The notes beneath the pieces are model-generated. The model searched no databases and had not been told where the DNA came from. It saw nothing but the letters and a program-made list of their open reading frames with translations. From Rikenellaceae bacterium (GTDB lineage Bacteria; Bacteroidota; Bacteroidia; Bacteroidales; Rikenellaceae), in NCBI GenBank assembly GCA_030529085.1, contig JAUMXM010000012.1:1-47634 (forward strand): a stretch of 47,634 nt of DNA, in the 5' to 3' direction. Positions 34,660 through 43,406 of the stretch are shown in pieces (position 1 is the first letter of the stretch; every line of letters begins with the position of its first letter). The position numbers and the translations under genes are program-made.

Positions 34660-35187
34660 TTACGCTTCTTGTTGCGACTCGGAGCGCGCCTCCTCCACAG
34701 CGATGCGAATCGCCGCGACAAGCTCGTCGGCCTCGCTGCACGAGAGCCACAGGTGCTCCTCGTAGATGGTTGTAATCTCGACCAAATTGCGCCACTCCGA
34801 GGCGTAGATCAGCAGGCGATCGAAGCGTTTGAGGTCGAGAAAATGGCCGTAGTAGCCAAAGAAACCACAGCCGCCGAAAATGGGGATAATCAACCGCTTA
34901 TCCTCCTCCTCGACACGACGCACCGAGGCGATATCCACGTAGGGGACCTCGGTCATATCGAGCAGACACACAACGCGGACCTTGTCGGCCGTCAGTTCCA
35001 AGCGCCGCGGAATCGAGAGGGCCATCAGGATCAGCAAAGCACCGATCGACGAGGCAAACCAAGCCGTGAAATAGCCACCCTCATAGAGGGCGTAGAGGGC
35101 CCATCCGAGCGCCAGGTAGGCGACGAAATAGAGGGCCGTCCAATAGCGCGTACGGCGATCGTTGCGGTAGCGGTAGATGCGATTCAT
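34660..35187 (-). CDS. small membrane protein with PH-like C-terminal domain
   Basis: A 175-residue protein with two predicted membrane helices (YWTALYFVAYLALGWALYAL and WFASSIGALLILMALSI), then a soluble domain with the strand pattern RRLELTADKVRVVCL...VPYVDIASVRRVEEE seen in bacterial PH-like domains. The start MNRIYRYRND (ATG 35187) is preferred to an upstream Met because it lies right after the ispD stop. I cannot name a function. GGCGFFGYYGHF is a striking Gly/aromatic loop. Confidence 0.65.
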   Translation of the reverse strand: MNRIYRYRNDRRTRYWTALYFVAYLALGWALYALYEGGYFTAWFASSIGALLILMALSIPRRLELTADKVRVVCLLDMTEVPYVDIASVRRVEEEDKRLIIPIFGGCGFFGYYGHFLDLKRFDRLLIYASEWRNLVEITTIYEEHLWLSCSEADELVAAIRIAVEEARSESQQEA

Positions 35188-35188
35188 A

Positions 35189-35887
35189 TTATTGATTGTC
35201 AGCAGGCTGCTCCTCACACTCGGCATCGAGTAAGGCGCGCGCCAAAATCATATCTTCGGGGGTTGTAATCTTGAGATTCGAGCGCTCGCCTGCGGCCAAA
35301 TGAACGGCAGTGCCCATCGCCTCGACAACCGAAGCATCGTCGGTAAAGAGGGGCGAGAAGGGCTGCTCGTAGGCCTCGTCGAGGAGTGCGCGACGGAACA
35401 CCTGCGGGGTCTGCACGATGCGCAACGGACGGCGATCGATGATGTGCGACTCCTCGCCCTCGACCACGCGGTAGGAATCGACCGCCTCGACCACGGGAAT
35501 CGCCGTCGCGAACTGCTCCGCCTCGCTCACCAGGCGACAAATCATCGTTTCGGAGGCCAAGGGGCGCACGCCATCCTGCACAGCCACCAGCTCAACATCG
35601 TAGCCCACAGCCGCCAAGCCGTTCTTCACCGAGTGGAAACGCTCGGTGCCCCCCGCAACCACCTGGTGGCGAGCCACCTCGAAGCGGGCGCGGAGATTCT
35701 CCCAAAAGGCGATATGTGCCTCGGGCAGCACCACGATGAGCTGTGCCGAGGGCAGGGCGCGGTGAAAGCGATTGATTGTATGGGCCAGAATCGGCTCCGA
35801 GCCCAACATGCGGAACTGCTTGGGAAGCCCCTCGCCCATGCGCTTACCACCCCCTCCGGCGACAATAATTACGGCAACGCGTTTCAT
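35189..35887 (-). CDS. ispD: 2-C-methyl-D-erythritol 4-phosphate cytidylyltransferase
   Basis: Third step of the MEP pathway: joins CTP and MEP to CDP-ME, the substrate of IspE (encoded at 10943-11749). Length 232 residues. Seen: the nucleotide loop VAGGGGKRMGEGLPKQF, VAVQDGVRPLAS, FTDDASVVEAMG and the C-terminal KITTPEDMILA. It starts 9 nt after the M23 gene and ends 1 nt before the membrane protein gene, so it is firmly inside an operon. Confidence 0.95.
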   Translation of the reverse strand: MKRVAVIIVAGGGGKRMGEGLPKQFRMLGSEPILAHTINRFHRALPSAQLIVVLPEAHIAFWENLRARFEVARHQVVAGGTERFHSVKNGLAAVGYDVELVAVQDGVRPLASETMICRLVSEAEQFATAIPVVEAVDSYRVVEGEESHIIDRRPLRIVQTPQVFRRALLDEAYEQPFSPLFTDDASVVEAMGTAVHLAAGERSNLKITTPEDMILARALLDAECEEQPADNQ

Positions 35888-35896
35888 CTCAATCTC

Positions 35897-37216
35897 TTAT
35901 TTTTCAGCCTTTTCCTCCTCGGCAACCTCAACGGGCTCCACAACGGGCAAGACAACAGAATCGACCTGCGTAATCATATCCTCGGGCTTCACATCACCCT
36001 CCAGCTCGGCGATGATGCGGTCGCGGACATACTCAAACTTTTCGCGATTCGCCTTCGAGATCGGCTCGGTAGGTTCCTGCGGCACCTTCAAGGGGTTGAT
36101 CGGGGTGCCGTTCTTCCAGATGCGGTAGTCGAGATGGGGCCCCGTCGAGGTACCCGTCGAGCCGACATAACCGATCAGCTGCCCCTGCTGCACACGGCTC
36201 CCGACATGGATACCCTTGGCGAAGCCGCGCAGGTGGAGATAGCCGGTCACAAGGTTGCCGGCATGCTTGATTTTAAGGGTGTTACCACCACCGCCACCCC
36301 AGCCGCGGAAGGTCACGACACCATCGGCCACGGCACGCACAGGCGTACCGCTCGGGGCGGCGTAATCGACACCCGTATGGGGGCGACGCACCTTATGTAC
36401 AGGGTGCAGGCGCGAGTAGGAGAAACCCGACGAGATACGGGTAAATTTGAGCGGCGCCTTCAGGATGTTCTTGCGCAGCGAGCCACCGTCGGCCTCCCAA
36501 TACTGGAGCTTGTCGCCCTGGCGGAAGGGAATGGCGTAGAGGGTCTTACCACCGTGGTTGAACTTGGCACCCCACACGCGACCGATACCGATCGAGACGG
36601 TATCGTCGATAAACTTTTCGTCGTAGATCACCGTAAAGTCGTCACCGGCCTGAATACCGAAGAAATCGACCGTCCATTGGTAGATATCCTCCATCTCGGC
36701 GGCCAGCGCATAGGGCAACTCGGCCTCCATGATGGCACCCCAGAGCGAGGACTCGATCACGGCACTCTTCTTCGTACGCTTGACGGTTGTCGGCTTCTCG
36801 CCCTTGGTGATGGTCACCGAATCATTGACAAAGCCGAAGACGACATACTGAGCCACATTCTGCTCGTAGGCCAAATAATCCAGGCGGCCTGCACCGAGCG
36901 AATCCTGCTGCAGGAAGGCGGTAAACTTATGGCCCGGGCGGATGTTACGCAGGGGGAAGACCTCGCGCGTTGCCTTGTCGAGCTTGTCGATGAGCTGCGC
37001 CGAGATGCCGTAGCGACCCAAAATGCCGCCCACGGTCTGACCGCTCTCCACCTCGCCCGTCTCGAGGATATAGGAATCGGCATCGATGCCGTAGACTAGG
37101 TTGATTCGCTTCTCCTCCTCTTGTTCGCCGGCCTCATCACGCGATGAGCAGGCCGTAAAGAGGGTCCCAAAAAGCAGGCTCACAAGAGCCAACAAGCTAT
37201 AAAGATGCAATTTCAT
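35897..37216 (-). CDS. M23 family peptidoglycan endopeptidase lipoprotein
   Basis: Likely periplasmic zinc endopeptidase that cuts peptidoglycan cross-links, 439 residues; signal MKLHLYSLLALVSLLFGTLFTAC with lipobox Cys. Architecture resembles MepM: an OapA/LysM-like region (GQTVGGILGRYGISAQLIDKL), a Csd3-like middle domain (about 110-250), then the LytM core with H280xxxD284 (HTGVDYAAPSGTPV), YLHLRGF and GPHLDYRIW. All zinc ligands are present, so it should be active. It heads the run with ispD. A weak TATCTTTA (37239-37246, minus) is the only promoter hint. Confidence 0.92.
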   Translation of the reverse strand: MKLHLYSLLALVSLLFGTLFTACSSRDEAGEQEEEKRINLVYGIDADSYILETGEVESGQTVGGILGRYGISAQLIDKLDKATREVFPLRNIRPGHKFTAFLQQDSLGAGRLDYLAYEQNVAQYVVFGFVNDSVTITKGEKPTTVKRTKKSAVIESSLWGAIMEAELPYALAAEMEDIYQWTVDFFGIQAGDDFTVIYDEKFIDDTVSIGIGRVWGAKFNHGGKTLYAIPFRQGDKLQYWEADGGSLRKNILKAPLKFTRISSGFSYSRLHPVHKVRRPHTGVDYAAPSGTPVRAVADGVVTFRGWGGGGGNTLKIKHAGNLVTGYLHLRGFAKGIHVGSRVQQGQLIGYVGSTGTSTGPHLDYRIWKNGTPINPLKVPQEPTEPISKANREKFEYVRDRIIAELEGDVKPEDMITQVDSVVLPVVEPVEVAEEEKAEK

Positions 37217-37318
37217 GATTCGCGTAAATTAAGTGGCGTAAAGATAACAAAAAAATAGGGAATTTCGTATTCGCATCCCCCGATAAAAATAGCGAAATGG
37301 AAGAAAAGGGTGATTTCG

Positions 37319-37350
37319 TTTGCCCATTCGAAAAATAATTGCTATCTTTG
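37319..37350 (+). promoter_or_regulatory. promoter of lpxK-punA(-ssb)
   Basis: TTTG (37319-37322), 20-nt spacer, TATCTTTG (37343-37350): full consensus, 41 nt before the lpxK ATG. Confidence 0.75.
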
Positions 37351-37391
37351 AAAAAATAGTGTGACTATTTCCCCACAAACTACTTGGATCC

Positions 37392-38435
37392 ATGCGCGAC
37401 CTGCTCTATATGCCTCTTTCGTTCCTCTACGGGATGGTGGTGAACCTGCGTCACAACCTCTTCGATTGGGGTGTGCTCAAGAGCGAGAAATTCGACATTC
37501 CGATCATCTGCATCGGCAATATCACCGTAGGTGGTACCGGTAAGACGCCGATGGCCGAGCTGCTGATCAACTTCCTGAAGCGTTCGCACAACGTAGCCCT
37601 CCTTTCGCGCGGCTACGGTCGTCGCACGAAGGGTTACCGCGAGGTGACCATCGACGCCCACTACCGCGATGTGGGCGACGAGCCGTTGCAAATCAAACGC
37701 AAATTCCCCGATACGGTGGTTGTCGTCTGCGAGAAGCGCGTCGAGGGCATCAAACGCGTCCGCGCCGAACACCCCGAGGTGAATCTCATCGTCATGGACG
37801 ACGGCTTCCAGCACCGCTACGTGCAGCCCAAGATCAATGTCTTGATGGTCGACTCGACCCGCCCGATACAGAACGACAAGATGCTCCCCGCAGGTACGCT
37901 TCGCGACCAACCCGAGCAGCTCTATCGTGCCCACTATTTCGTGGTGACGAAGTGCCCCGAGAAGATGGCTCCGATCGACAGACGCATTCTGCGCAAGGTG
38001 CTCATCAAATATGCCTACCAGCGCATCTACTTCACCCGCTTCGAGAGCTTCACTCCCCAGCCCGTATTCCAAAACGAGGCCGACATGGTGCCCTTGATTC
38101 AGCGCGGCAAGATCATTGCACTCTCGGGCATTGGCAATCCCAAGCCCTTCCTGCAGACCTTGAGCGAGAAGTATCGCATCGTCGACGAGGTGACCCTCAA
38201 GGACCACCACGTCTATCGTGTGCGCGACATACAAAACCTCGAACAGCTGCTCCGCAAGAACCCCGGGGCGGTGATTGTCACCACCGAGAAGGATGCTGTG
38301 AAGATGGGTCGCAGCGAGAAGATTCCCGCCTTGGTGCGTCGCAGCCTCTACTACATGCCTATCGATATTACCTTCATCGAAGATTCGGCAACGGATTTTC
38401 TCCAAAAAATAGAAGAAGATGTTAAAGGAAATTAA
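37392..38435 (+). CDS. lpxK: tetraacyldisaccharide 4'-kinase
   Basis: Phosphorylates the 4' position of the lipid A disaccharide at the inner membrane. Length 347 residues. Seen: an N-terminal membrane-associating helix (MPLSFLYGMVVNLRHNLF), P-loop GNITVGGTGKTPMAELL, LSRGYGRRTKGY and the catalytic DDGFQHRYV. Its last 17 nt overlap the start of punA, so the two are translationally coupled. Works before WaaA (6239-7468). Confidence 0.95.
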   Translation: MRDLLYMPLSFLYGMVVNLRHNLFDWGVLKSEKFDIPIICIGNITVGGTGKTPMAELLINFLKRSHNVALLSRGYGRRTKGYREVTIDAHYRDVGDEPLQIKRKFPDTVVVVCEKRVEGIKRVRAEHPEVNLIVMDDGFQHRYVQPKINVLMVDSTRPIQNDKMLPAGTLRDQPEQLYRAHYFVVTKCPEKMAPIDRRILRKVLIKYAYQRIYFTRFESFTPQPVFQNEADMVPLIQRGKIIALSGIGNPKPFLQTLSEKYRIVDEVTLKDHHVYRVRDIQNLEQLLRKNPGAVIVTTEKDAVKMGRSEKIPALVRRSLYYMPIDITFIEDSATDFLQKIEEDVKGN

Positions 38436-39225
38436 AAAGACGGCGGCCTGGATTCAGGAGGCCACCAAAGAATTCAAGCCCCAGGTGGGCATCATCCTCG
38501 GCACGGGTCTGGGCGACTTCGGCGACAAGATCGAGGCTGAGCATATCATCGACTACAAGGATATTCCCGGCTTCCCCGTATCGACGGTCGAGGGACACAA
38601 AGGACGCATGATTTTCGGCACGATCGAGGGCAAAAAGGTCGTTGCCATGCAGGGTCGCTTCCACTACTACGAGGGCTACCCGATGACGCAGGTAACCTTC
38701 CCGGTACGCGTGATGAAGCTCCTGGGCATCGAATACCTCTTCGTATCGAACGCCTCGGGCGGCATCAACACCTCGTTCCGCACGGGTGACCTGATGATCA
38801 TCACCGACCACATCAACCTGATGCCCAACCCGCTCATCGGCCCCAACATCGCCGAGCTGGGTCCCCGCTTCCCCGATATGCACAACTGCTACGACAAGGA
38901 TTTGATCCAAAAGGCGACGGCCATCGCCGAACAGGAGGGGATCAAACTCCAATACGGTGTCTATGTAGGCGGCACGGGCCCCACCTTCGAGACGCAGGCC
39001 GAGTACCGCTATTTCAAGGCCATCGGTGGTGATACGGCCGGCATGTCGACCGTCCCCGAGGTGATCGTGGCACGCCACATGGGTATCCCCTGCTTCGGCG
39101 TCTCGGTGATCACAAACTGCGGCCTCTCGGACGAGATTGGCGACCACGAGGATGTACAGCGCCAGGGCAAGAAGGCTGCCGTGAGAATGGAGAAGCTCTT
39201 CAAGGAGATGATTAAAGCAATCTAA
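38419..39225 (+). CDS. punA: purine-nucleoside phosphorylase (trimeric class)
   Basis: Phosphorolysis of inosine and guanosine for purine salvage. Length 268 residues. Seen: phosphate loop GIILGTGLGDFGDKI, VEGHKGRMIFG, MQGRFHYYEGYPM and FVSNASGGINTSF, all typical of the low-molecular-weight trimeric class. Start codon 38419 lies inside lpxK. ssb follows 15 nt later. Confidence 0.95.
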   Translation: MLKEIKKTAAWIQEATKEFKPQVGIILGTGLGDFGDKIEAEHIIDYKDIPGFPVSTVEGHKGRMIFGTIEGKKVVAMQGRFHYYEGYPMTQVTFPVRVMKLLGIEYLFVSNASGGINTSFRTGDLMIITDHINLMPNPLIGPNIAELGPRFPDMHNCYDKDLIQKATAIAEQEGIKLQYGVYVGGTGPTFETQAEYRYFKAIGGDTAGMSTVPEVIVARHMGIPCFGVSVITNCGLSDEIGDHEDVQRQGKKAAVRMEKLFKEMIKAI

Positions 39226-39240
39226 ATTTGAGTAACAGAG

Positions 39241-39720
39241 ATGGTAAATAAAGTAATTCTGATTGGCAATGTCGGCATGGACCCCGAGGTACGTGCCATG
39301 GAGGGTGGCACGAAGGTAGCCCGCGTACGTTTGGCTACGACCGAGCGCTACCGCGACCGCCAATCGAACGAGACAAAGGAGCACACCGAGTGGCATACAA
39401 TCACCCTGTGGCGCGGTCTGGCCGACGTAGTCGACCGTTACGTGCGCAAGGGTTCGCAAATCTATGTAGAGGGTCGTCTGCGCACCCGCGAGTGGACCGA
39501 TCAGCAGGGCAATAAGCGCTATTCGACCGAGATTTTGGCCGACACGATGAACCTGCTGGGTCGCCGAGCCGAGGGTGGCCAGGTGGCCGACAATACGGGT
39601 ACCTACACCGCAGCGCCCCAGGTAGCTGTTCCCACGCCGCAGCCCGCAGCACAGCCCGTTGCACAACCCGTGCAGCCGGCAGCCGTTCCGGCCGAGGATC
39701 CCGACGATCTGCCCTTCTAA
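39241..39720 (+). CDS. ssb: single-stranded DNA-binding protein
   Basis: Binds ssDNA during replication and repair. Length 159 residues: OB fold (residues 1-110, MVNKVILIGNVGMDPEVR, EWHTITLWRGLAD, YVEGRLRTREWTDQQG), a Pro/Gln/Ala/Val linker with AQPV repeats, and the acidic partner-binding tip DPDDLPF. Probably third gene after lpxK and punA, ended by a strong terminator. Confidence 0.96.
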   Translation: MVNKVILIGNVGMDPEVRAMEGGTKVARVRLATTERYRDRQSNETKEHTEWHTITLWRGLADVVDRYVRKGSQIYVEGRLRTREWTDQQGNKRYSTEILADTMNLLGRRAEGGQVADNTGTYTAAPQVAVPTPQPAAQPVAQPVQPAAVPAEDPDDLPF

Positions 39721-39744
39721 GCGAGGCGTGCACCTATTATATAT

Positions 39745-39787
39745 AAGGAGCGGTTGTTCTGTTGAACAACCGCTCCTTGTTTTTTTA
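39745..39787 (+). terminator. terminator of ssb
   Basis: Perfect 14-bp stem AAGGAGCGGTTGTT (39745-39758) / AACAACCGCTCCTT (39765-39778) with a 6-nt loop, then a T run. Confidence 0.9.
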
Positions 39788-39847
39788 TGTCCCTACTCGG
39801 CTTTGAGTCGGAAGGGTGCTACGGGCAGCCCCTAATAGCGACAAGAA

Positions 39848-39895
39848 AAGCAAAACAAAAAGCACTCCGATAGGCCGCGGCCTATCGGAGTGCTT
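39848..39895 (-). terminator. terminator of the M49 peptidase gene, a 36-bp perfect palindrome
   Basis: 39860-39895 is a perfect inverted repeat centred on GGCCGCGGCC. On the minus strand it is followed by a T-rich tail (complement of 39848-39860). It faces the ssb terminator across about 70 nt. Confidence 0.85.
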
Positions 39896-39922
39896 CGTTA
39901 TCGGTCGGATTCAATCCGTGCG

Positions 39923-41947
39923 TTAGTTCTTGTTGGGCAGGAACGAGTAGTTCTTGCCGTAGCCGAGCATCTGCTCAACATAGTTGGCCGGGTAGCTGAT
40001 CTTCACATCGACCACCTTATCGCCCTCCATCACCGGCTCATACTCGGGGTTCACAAAGCCGCCATAGGGCTCGATACCCAGCGCAGCGTAGCGCGCCAGT
40101 ACCTCCTGGTGCAGTTCGGGATCTACCTGCACGGCATACTGCTCAACGAGCGCCTTACCCGCCTCGAAGTCACCCTCGGACTTGATGCGCTGAATCTCCC
40201 ACAGCATCTTGCCGAAGAGCTCGCGGAGCTTCTCGAAATCATTGACCACGATGTAGCGCTTGTCGTTCTCGGTAACCCACTCGATCACATTCTCGGCCTT
40301 ACCCTCGGCGTAGCACCACTCGGCGATGAGCTTGCGGTTGCGCATGTGCGACTCCTCGACATTCTTGCCCGGCTCGATGCGCGAGAGCTGCGTCATCATA
40401 CCGTTCATGATGTAGTCGGCATAGGCTGCCTTGGCCACCTCGAACGAGGGAACAAGACCCAGCTCGACCATCTTCTCGTCGCCGATGTAGTAGAGACCGA
40501 AGAGGTCGGCACGCGTCTCCTCGAGGGTCGACGAATAGCTGCCGAGCGCCGTGGGGCTCACACCCTCCTTCAGGCGACCCGAGCCGTGGCCCAGGCACTC
40601 ATGGAGGTCTGTGTGGAGGTCATCGGCCAGCTTACCAAACTCCTTGATGCGGGCGCGATCCTCCTCGCGGAGCATGAACTCCTCGGTAAAGCCGTTGCCC
40701 TGCGCAGCCTTGTCGTAGGCGTAGGTAATGTTGTCGATGGTCACCGACTTCGAGCCATAGTCGCGGCGAATCCAGTCGGCGTTGGGCAGGTTGATACCGA
40801 TCGGGGTTGCAGGGAAGCAGTCACCACCCAGCATCGCCACGGTGATCACCTTGGCCGAAACGCCCTTCACCTCGGGCTTGCGGTAGATGGGGTTGATGGG
40901 CGAATTGTCCTCGAACCACTGGGCATTCTCCGAGATCACCTCCGTGCGGTGGCAAGCCTCGACATCCTTGAAGTTCACGATCGACTCCCACGAAGCCTTG
41001 CGACCCAGGGCATCGCCGTAATCCTCGATAAAGCCGTTTACGAAGTCGATGTGCGACTCCGTGTCGGCCACCCACGCGATGTTGTAGGCGTCGAAGAGCT
41101 TCAGATCACCCGTCTTGTAGTATTCGATCAGGTGGCGAATCGTCTGCTTCTGGGGCTCGACGGCAACCGCCTCGGCCTTCTCCAGCCAGTAGATGATCTG
41201 CTTGATGGCCTCGCCATACATACCCTCGGCAAACCATACACGCTCGATGATCTTACCCGCATCGTCCTTCGTGAGCTGCGAGTTCAGACCGTAGGAGATG
41301 GGCTGCATGTTGCCCTTATCGGCAGCAGCCATCTTGGCGTAGAAAGCCTCGGCCTCGGCCTGCGTAACGCCGCTGTAGTAGTTCGACGACGAGGTGAGGA
41401 GCAGATCCTCGCCCGCCTTCTGGTTGAGCTTCGTCGGGTAGAGCGACGCATCGAAGATGGCGTTGCATACCACCCCACGATACGACGTCAACTCACCAAA
41501 GGGCTCCTCGCCAATCGACGCAATCACACCCTGGAAGTACTCCTGCGAGAACTCGGGCGTAAACTTGTCGTTCGAGTAGTGGTGGTGGATACCGTTGGCA
41601 AACCACACCTTCTTGAGGTACTTCTCGAGGGCCTTCCACTCGGCAGCCTCGCGGTCACCCTCGTAGTTGTTATAGATCACCTCCAGCGTACGACGTACGG
41701 GGAGGTTCACGGCGCAATTCTGGTCGAAGAGGATATCACGACCACACTTGGCAGCCTCCGAGAGGTAGTAGATCAACTCCTTCTGCTCGACGGGCAGCTC
41801 CTCGAAGCCGGGGACCTCGTAGCGAATCACTTTAATGTCGTCGAAACGATCGACGATCCAGGGCTGCTCGGTAGTTGCGGCCTCGTTGCAAGCCACACCC
41901 AACACAGCCATCAAAGGCATAGTAGCCATACGAATCAATTTTTTCAT
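39923..41947 (-). CDS. dipeptidyl-peptidase III family (M49) metallopeptidase
   Basis: Zinc exopeptidase that removes dipeptides from oligopeptides. The 674-residue protein carries the M49 signature H449-E450-C-L-G-H454 (HECLGHGSGR) and the third ligand region EETRAD (E476/E477). The N-terminus MKKLIRMATMPLMAVLGVAC has a signal with lipobox-like Cys, so this form is probably periplasmic or surface-bound, unlike cytosolic eukaryotic DPP III. The frame runs 75 nt further up, but a full promoter lies in that stretch, so ATG 41947 is used. Confidence 0.92.
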   Translation of the reverse strand: MKKLIRMATMPLMAVLGVACNEAATTEQPWIVDRFDDIKVIRYEVPGFEELPVEQKELIYYLSEAAKCGRDILFDQNCAVNLPVRRTLEVIYNNYEGDREAAEWKALEKYLKKVWFANGIHHHYSNDKFTPEFSQEYFQGVIASIGEEPFGELTSYRGVVCNAIFDASLYPTKLNQKAGEDLLLTSSSNYYSGVTQAEAEAFYAKMAAADKGNMQPISYGLNSQLTKDDAGKIIERVWFAEGMYGEAIKQIIYWLEKAEAVAVEPQKQTIRHLIEYYKTGDLKLFDAYNIAWVADTESHIDFVNGFIEDYGDALGRKASWESIVNFKDVEACHRTEVISENAQWFEDNSPINPIYRKPEVKGVSAKVITVAMLGGDCFPATPIGINLPNADWIRRDYGSKSVTIDNITYAYDKAAQGNGFTEEFMLREEDRARIKEFGKLADDLHTDLHECLGHGSGRLKEGVSPTALGSYSSTLEETRADLFGLYYIGDEKMVELGLVPSFEVAKAAYADYIMNGMMTQLSRIEPGKNVEESHMRNRKLIAEWCYAEGKAENVIEWVTENDKRYIVVNDFEKLRELFGKMLWEIQRIKSEGDFEAGKALVEQYAVQVDPELHQEVLARYAALGIEPYGGFVNPEYEPVMEGDKVVDVKISYPANYVEQMLGYGKNYSFLPNKN

Positions 41948-41970
41948 AGTATTGAGATGCAAATTTGTCA

Positions 41971-42001
41971 CAAAAGTAGCAAATAAAGCGATAAAAGGCA
42001 A
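41971..42001 (-). promoter_or_regulatory. promoter of the M49 peptidase gene
   Basis: Minus strand: TTG (complement of 41999-42001), 20-nt spacer, TACTTTTG (41971-41978), 23 nt before the ATG. Confidence 0.7.
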
Positions 42002-42072
42002 GCCTTTTATCAAATCGCACACTTTCGCCCGACCAAATGAATCATCCGAGGGAAAATAATTTGGATATGAAT

Positions 42073-42104
42073 TTTGAATTTTTCACATATTGTTCCTACT
42101 TTTG
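42073..42104 (+). promoter_or_regulatory. promoter of panC-panD
   Basis: TTTG (42073-42076), 20-nt spacer, TACTTTTG (42097-42104): full consensus, 23 nt before ATG 42128. It supports that start over the upstream in-frame ATG at 42074. Confidence 0.8.
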
Positions 42105-42127
42105 TGCAGTTTATTACGCAAAAGAGA

Positions 42128-42964
42128 ATGAAAGTAGTAACTACGATTGAGGCTCTTGGTGAGGAGCTTGCAAAAGTAAATCAGGCGGGTGTCGGTTTCG
42201 TACCCACGATGGGGGCCCTGCATGCCGGCCACCGCTCGCTCGTCGAGCAGGCCCGCCGCGAAAATGAGACCGTGGTGGTGAGCATTTTCGTCAATCCCAC
42301 CCAATTCAACGACAAGAACGATCTGAAACGCTACCCCCGTACGCCGGAGGCCGACGAGGCACTGCTGGAGGCGGCCGGTGCCGACTTGGTATTGATGCCC
42401 TCGGTCGAGGAGATCTACCCCGAGCCCGATACGCGTCAGTTCGATTTCGACCAAATCGACAAGGTGATGGAGGGTGCCACGCGCCCGGGCCACTTCAACG
42501 GTGTGGCTCAAGTCGTAAGCCGCCTGTTTGCCATCGTGAACCCCGCCCGCGCCTACTTCGGTGAGAAGGATTTCCAGCAGATTGCCGTCATCAAGGCGAT
42601 GGTTGCACAGTTGGGACTCACGGTCGAGATTGTCGAGTGTCCGATCATCCGCGACGTGGATGGCCTGGCCCTTTCGTCGCGCAACCAGCTCCTGAGCACC
42701 GACCACCGTGCTGCTGCACCCCACATCTATGCTACGTTGCAGGAGGCTGTCAAGAAGTCGTACGAGATGACCCCCGCCGAGCTCAAAGCGTGGGTCGAGG
42801 CGACCATCAACAGCAACCCCCTCCTCCAAACGATCTACTACCAATCGGTCGATGCGCTGACCATGCAGGAGATCGAGGCCTGGAGCGATGCGGAGCGCAT
42901 CCAGGGTTGCATTGCCGTGCAGGCCGGCGAGATTCGTTTAATTGACAATATTCGCATGCGATAA
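42128..42964 (+). CDS. panC: pantothenate synthetase
   Basis: Condenses pantoate and beta-alanine with ATP to pantothenate. Length 278 residues from ATG 42128, chosen because homology ([14 protein letters not shown]) and the promoter exclude the earlier Met. Seen: [10 protein letters not shown] (ATP site), [28 protein letters not shown] and LSSRN. panD, which makes its beta-alanine, starts 1 nt after its stop. Confidence 0.96.
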   Translation: MKVVTTIEALGEELAKVNQAGVGFVPTMGALHAGHRSLVEQARRENETVVVSIFVNPTQFNDKNDLKRYPRTPEADEALLEAAGADLVLMPSVEEIYPEPDTRQFDFDQIDKVMEGATRPGHFNGVAQVVSRLFAIVNPARAYFGEKDFQQIAVIKAMVAQLGLTVEIVECPIIRDVDGLALSSRNQLLSTDHRAAAPHIYATLQEAVKKSYEMTPAELKAWVEATINSNPLLQTIYYQSVDALTMQEIEAWSDAERIQGCIAVQAGEIRLIDNIRMR

Positions 42965-42965
42965 T

Positions 42966-43325
42966 ATGAAATTCCAGATTGAAGTCATCAAGTCGAAAAT
43001 CCACCGCGTAACTGTTACGCAGGCCGATTTGAACTATGTGGGCAGCATCACGATCGACGAGAAGTTGATGCAGGCTGCCAACCTCGTCGAGGGCGAGAAG
43101 GTCCAGATTCTGGACATCAACAACGGCGAGCGATTCGAGACCTATGTGATCAAGGGTGCTGCCGATAGCGGTTGCATCTGCCTCAACGGCGCTGCTGCCC
43201 GCAAGGTGCAGGTGGGCGACATCATCATCATCTGCTCCTACGCCCTGATCGATTTCGAGGATGCCAAGGAGTTCAAGCCCTGGATCGTATTCCCCGACAC
43301 GGCGACAAACAAACTTATCGAGTAA
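42966..43325 (+). CDS. panD: aspartate 1-decarboxylase
   Basis: Pyruvoyl enzyme that makes beta-alanine from aspartate. Length 119 residues. The self-cleavage site is Gly26-Ser27 in YVGSITID, with N-terminal [16 protein letters not shown] and catalytic-site segment [16 protein letters not shown]. Start at ATG 42966 matches the family's N-terminus. It forms a two-gene operon with panC. Confidence 0.96.
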   Translation: MKFQIEVIKSKIHRVTVTQADLNYVGSITIDEKLMQAANLVEGEKVQILDINNGERFETYVIKGAADSGCICLNGAAARKVQVGDIIIICSYALIDFEDAKEFKPWIVFPDTATNKLIE

Positions 43326-43354
43326 GTTCGGTTTACCCGTTTGAGAAACGTAAA

Positions 43355-43389
43355 CAAAAAAGGTTGTGGAATTTCCACAACCTTTTTTG
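43355..43389. terminator. bidirectional terminator between panD and the M16 gene
   Basis: Long symmetric hairpin: CAAAAAAGGTTGTGGAA (43355-43371) / TTCCACAACCTTTTTTG (43373-43389), with A and T runs built into the stem, between convergent genes. Confidence 0.9.
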
Positions 43390-43406
43390 TTTCACCGTAG
43401 GCTCGC

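Noticed and set aside
39745..39895. Paired hairpins as a possible CRISPR or mobile-element end
   Set aside because: The two hairpins differ in sequence and each has a T-rich tail at the end of one of two convergent genes; they are ordinary terminators.
39890..41986. Long plus-strand open frame opposite the M49 peptidase
   Set aside because: Composition typical of an antisense shadow; it also runs through the M49 terminator palindrome.
41948..42022. N-terminal extension of the M49 peptidase
   Set aside because: A full promoter lies inside it and the signal peptide begins at 41947.
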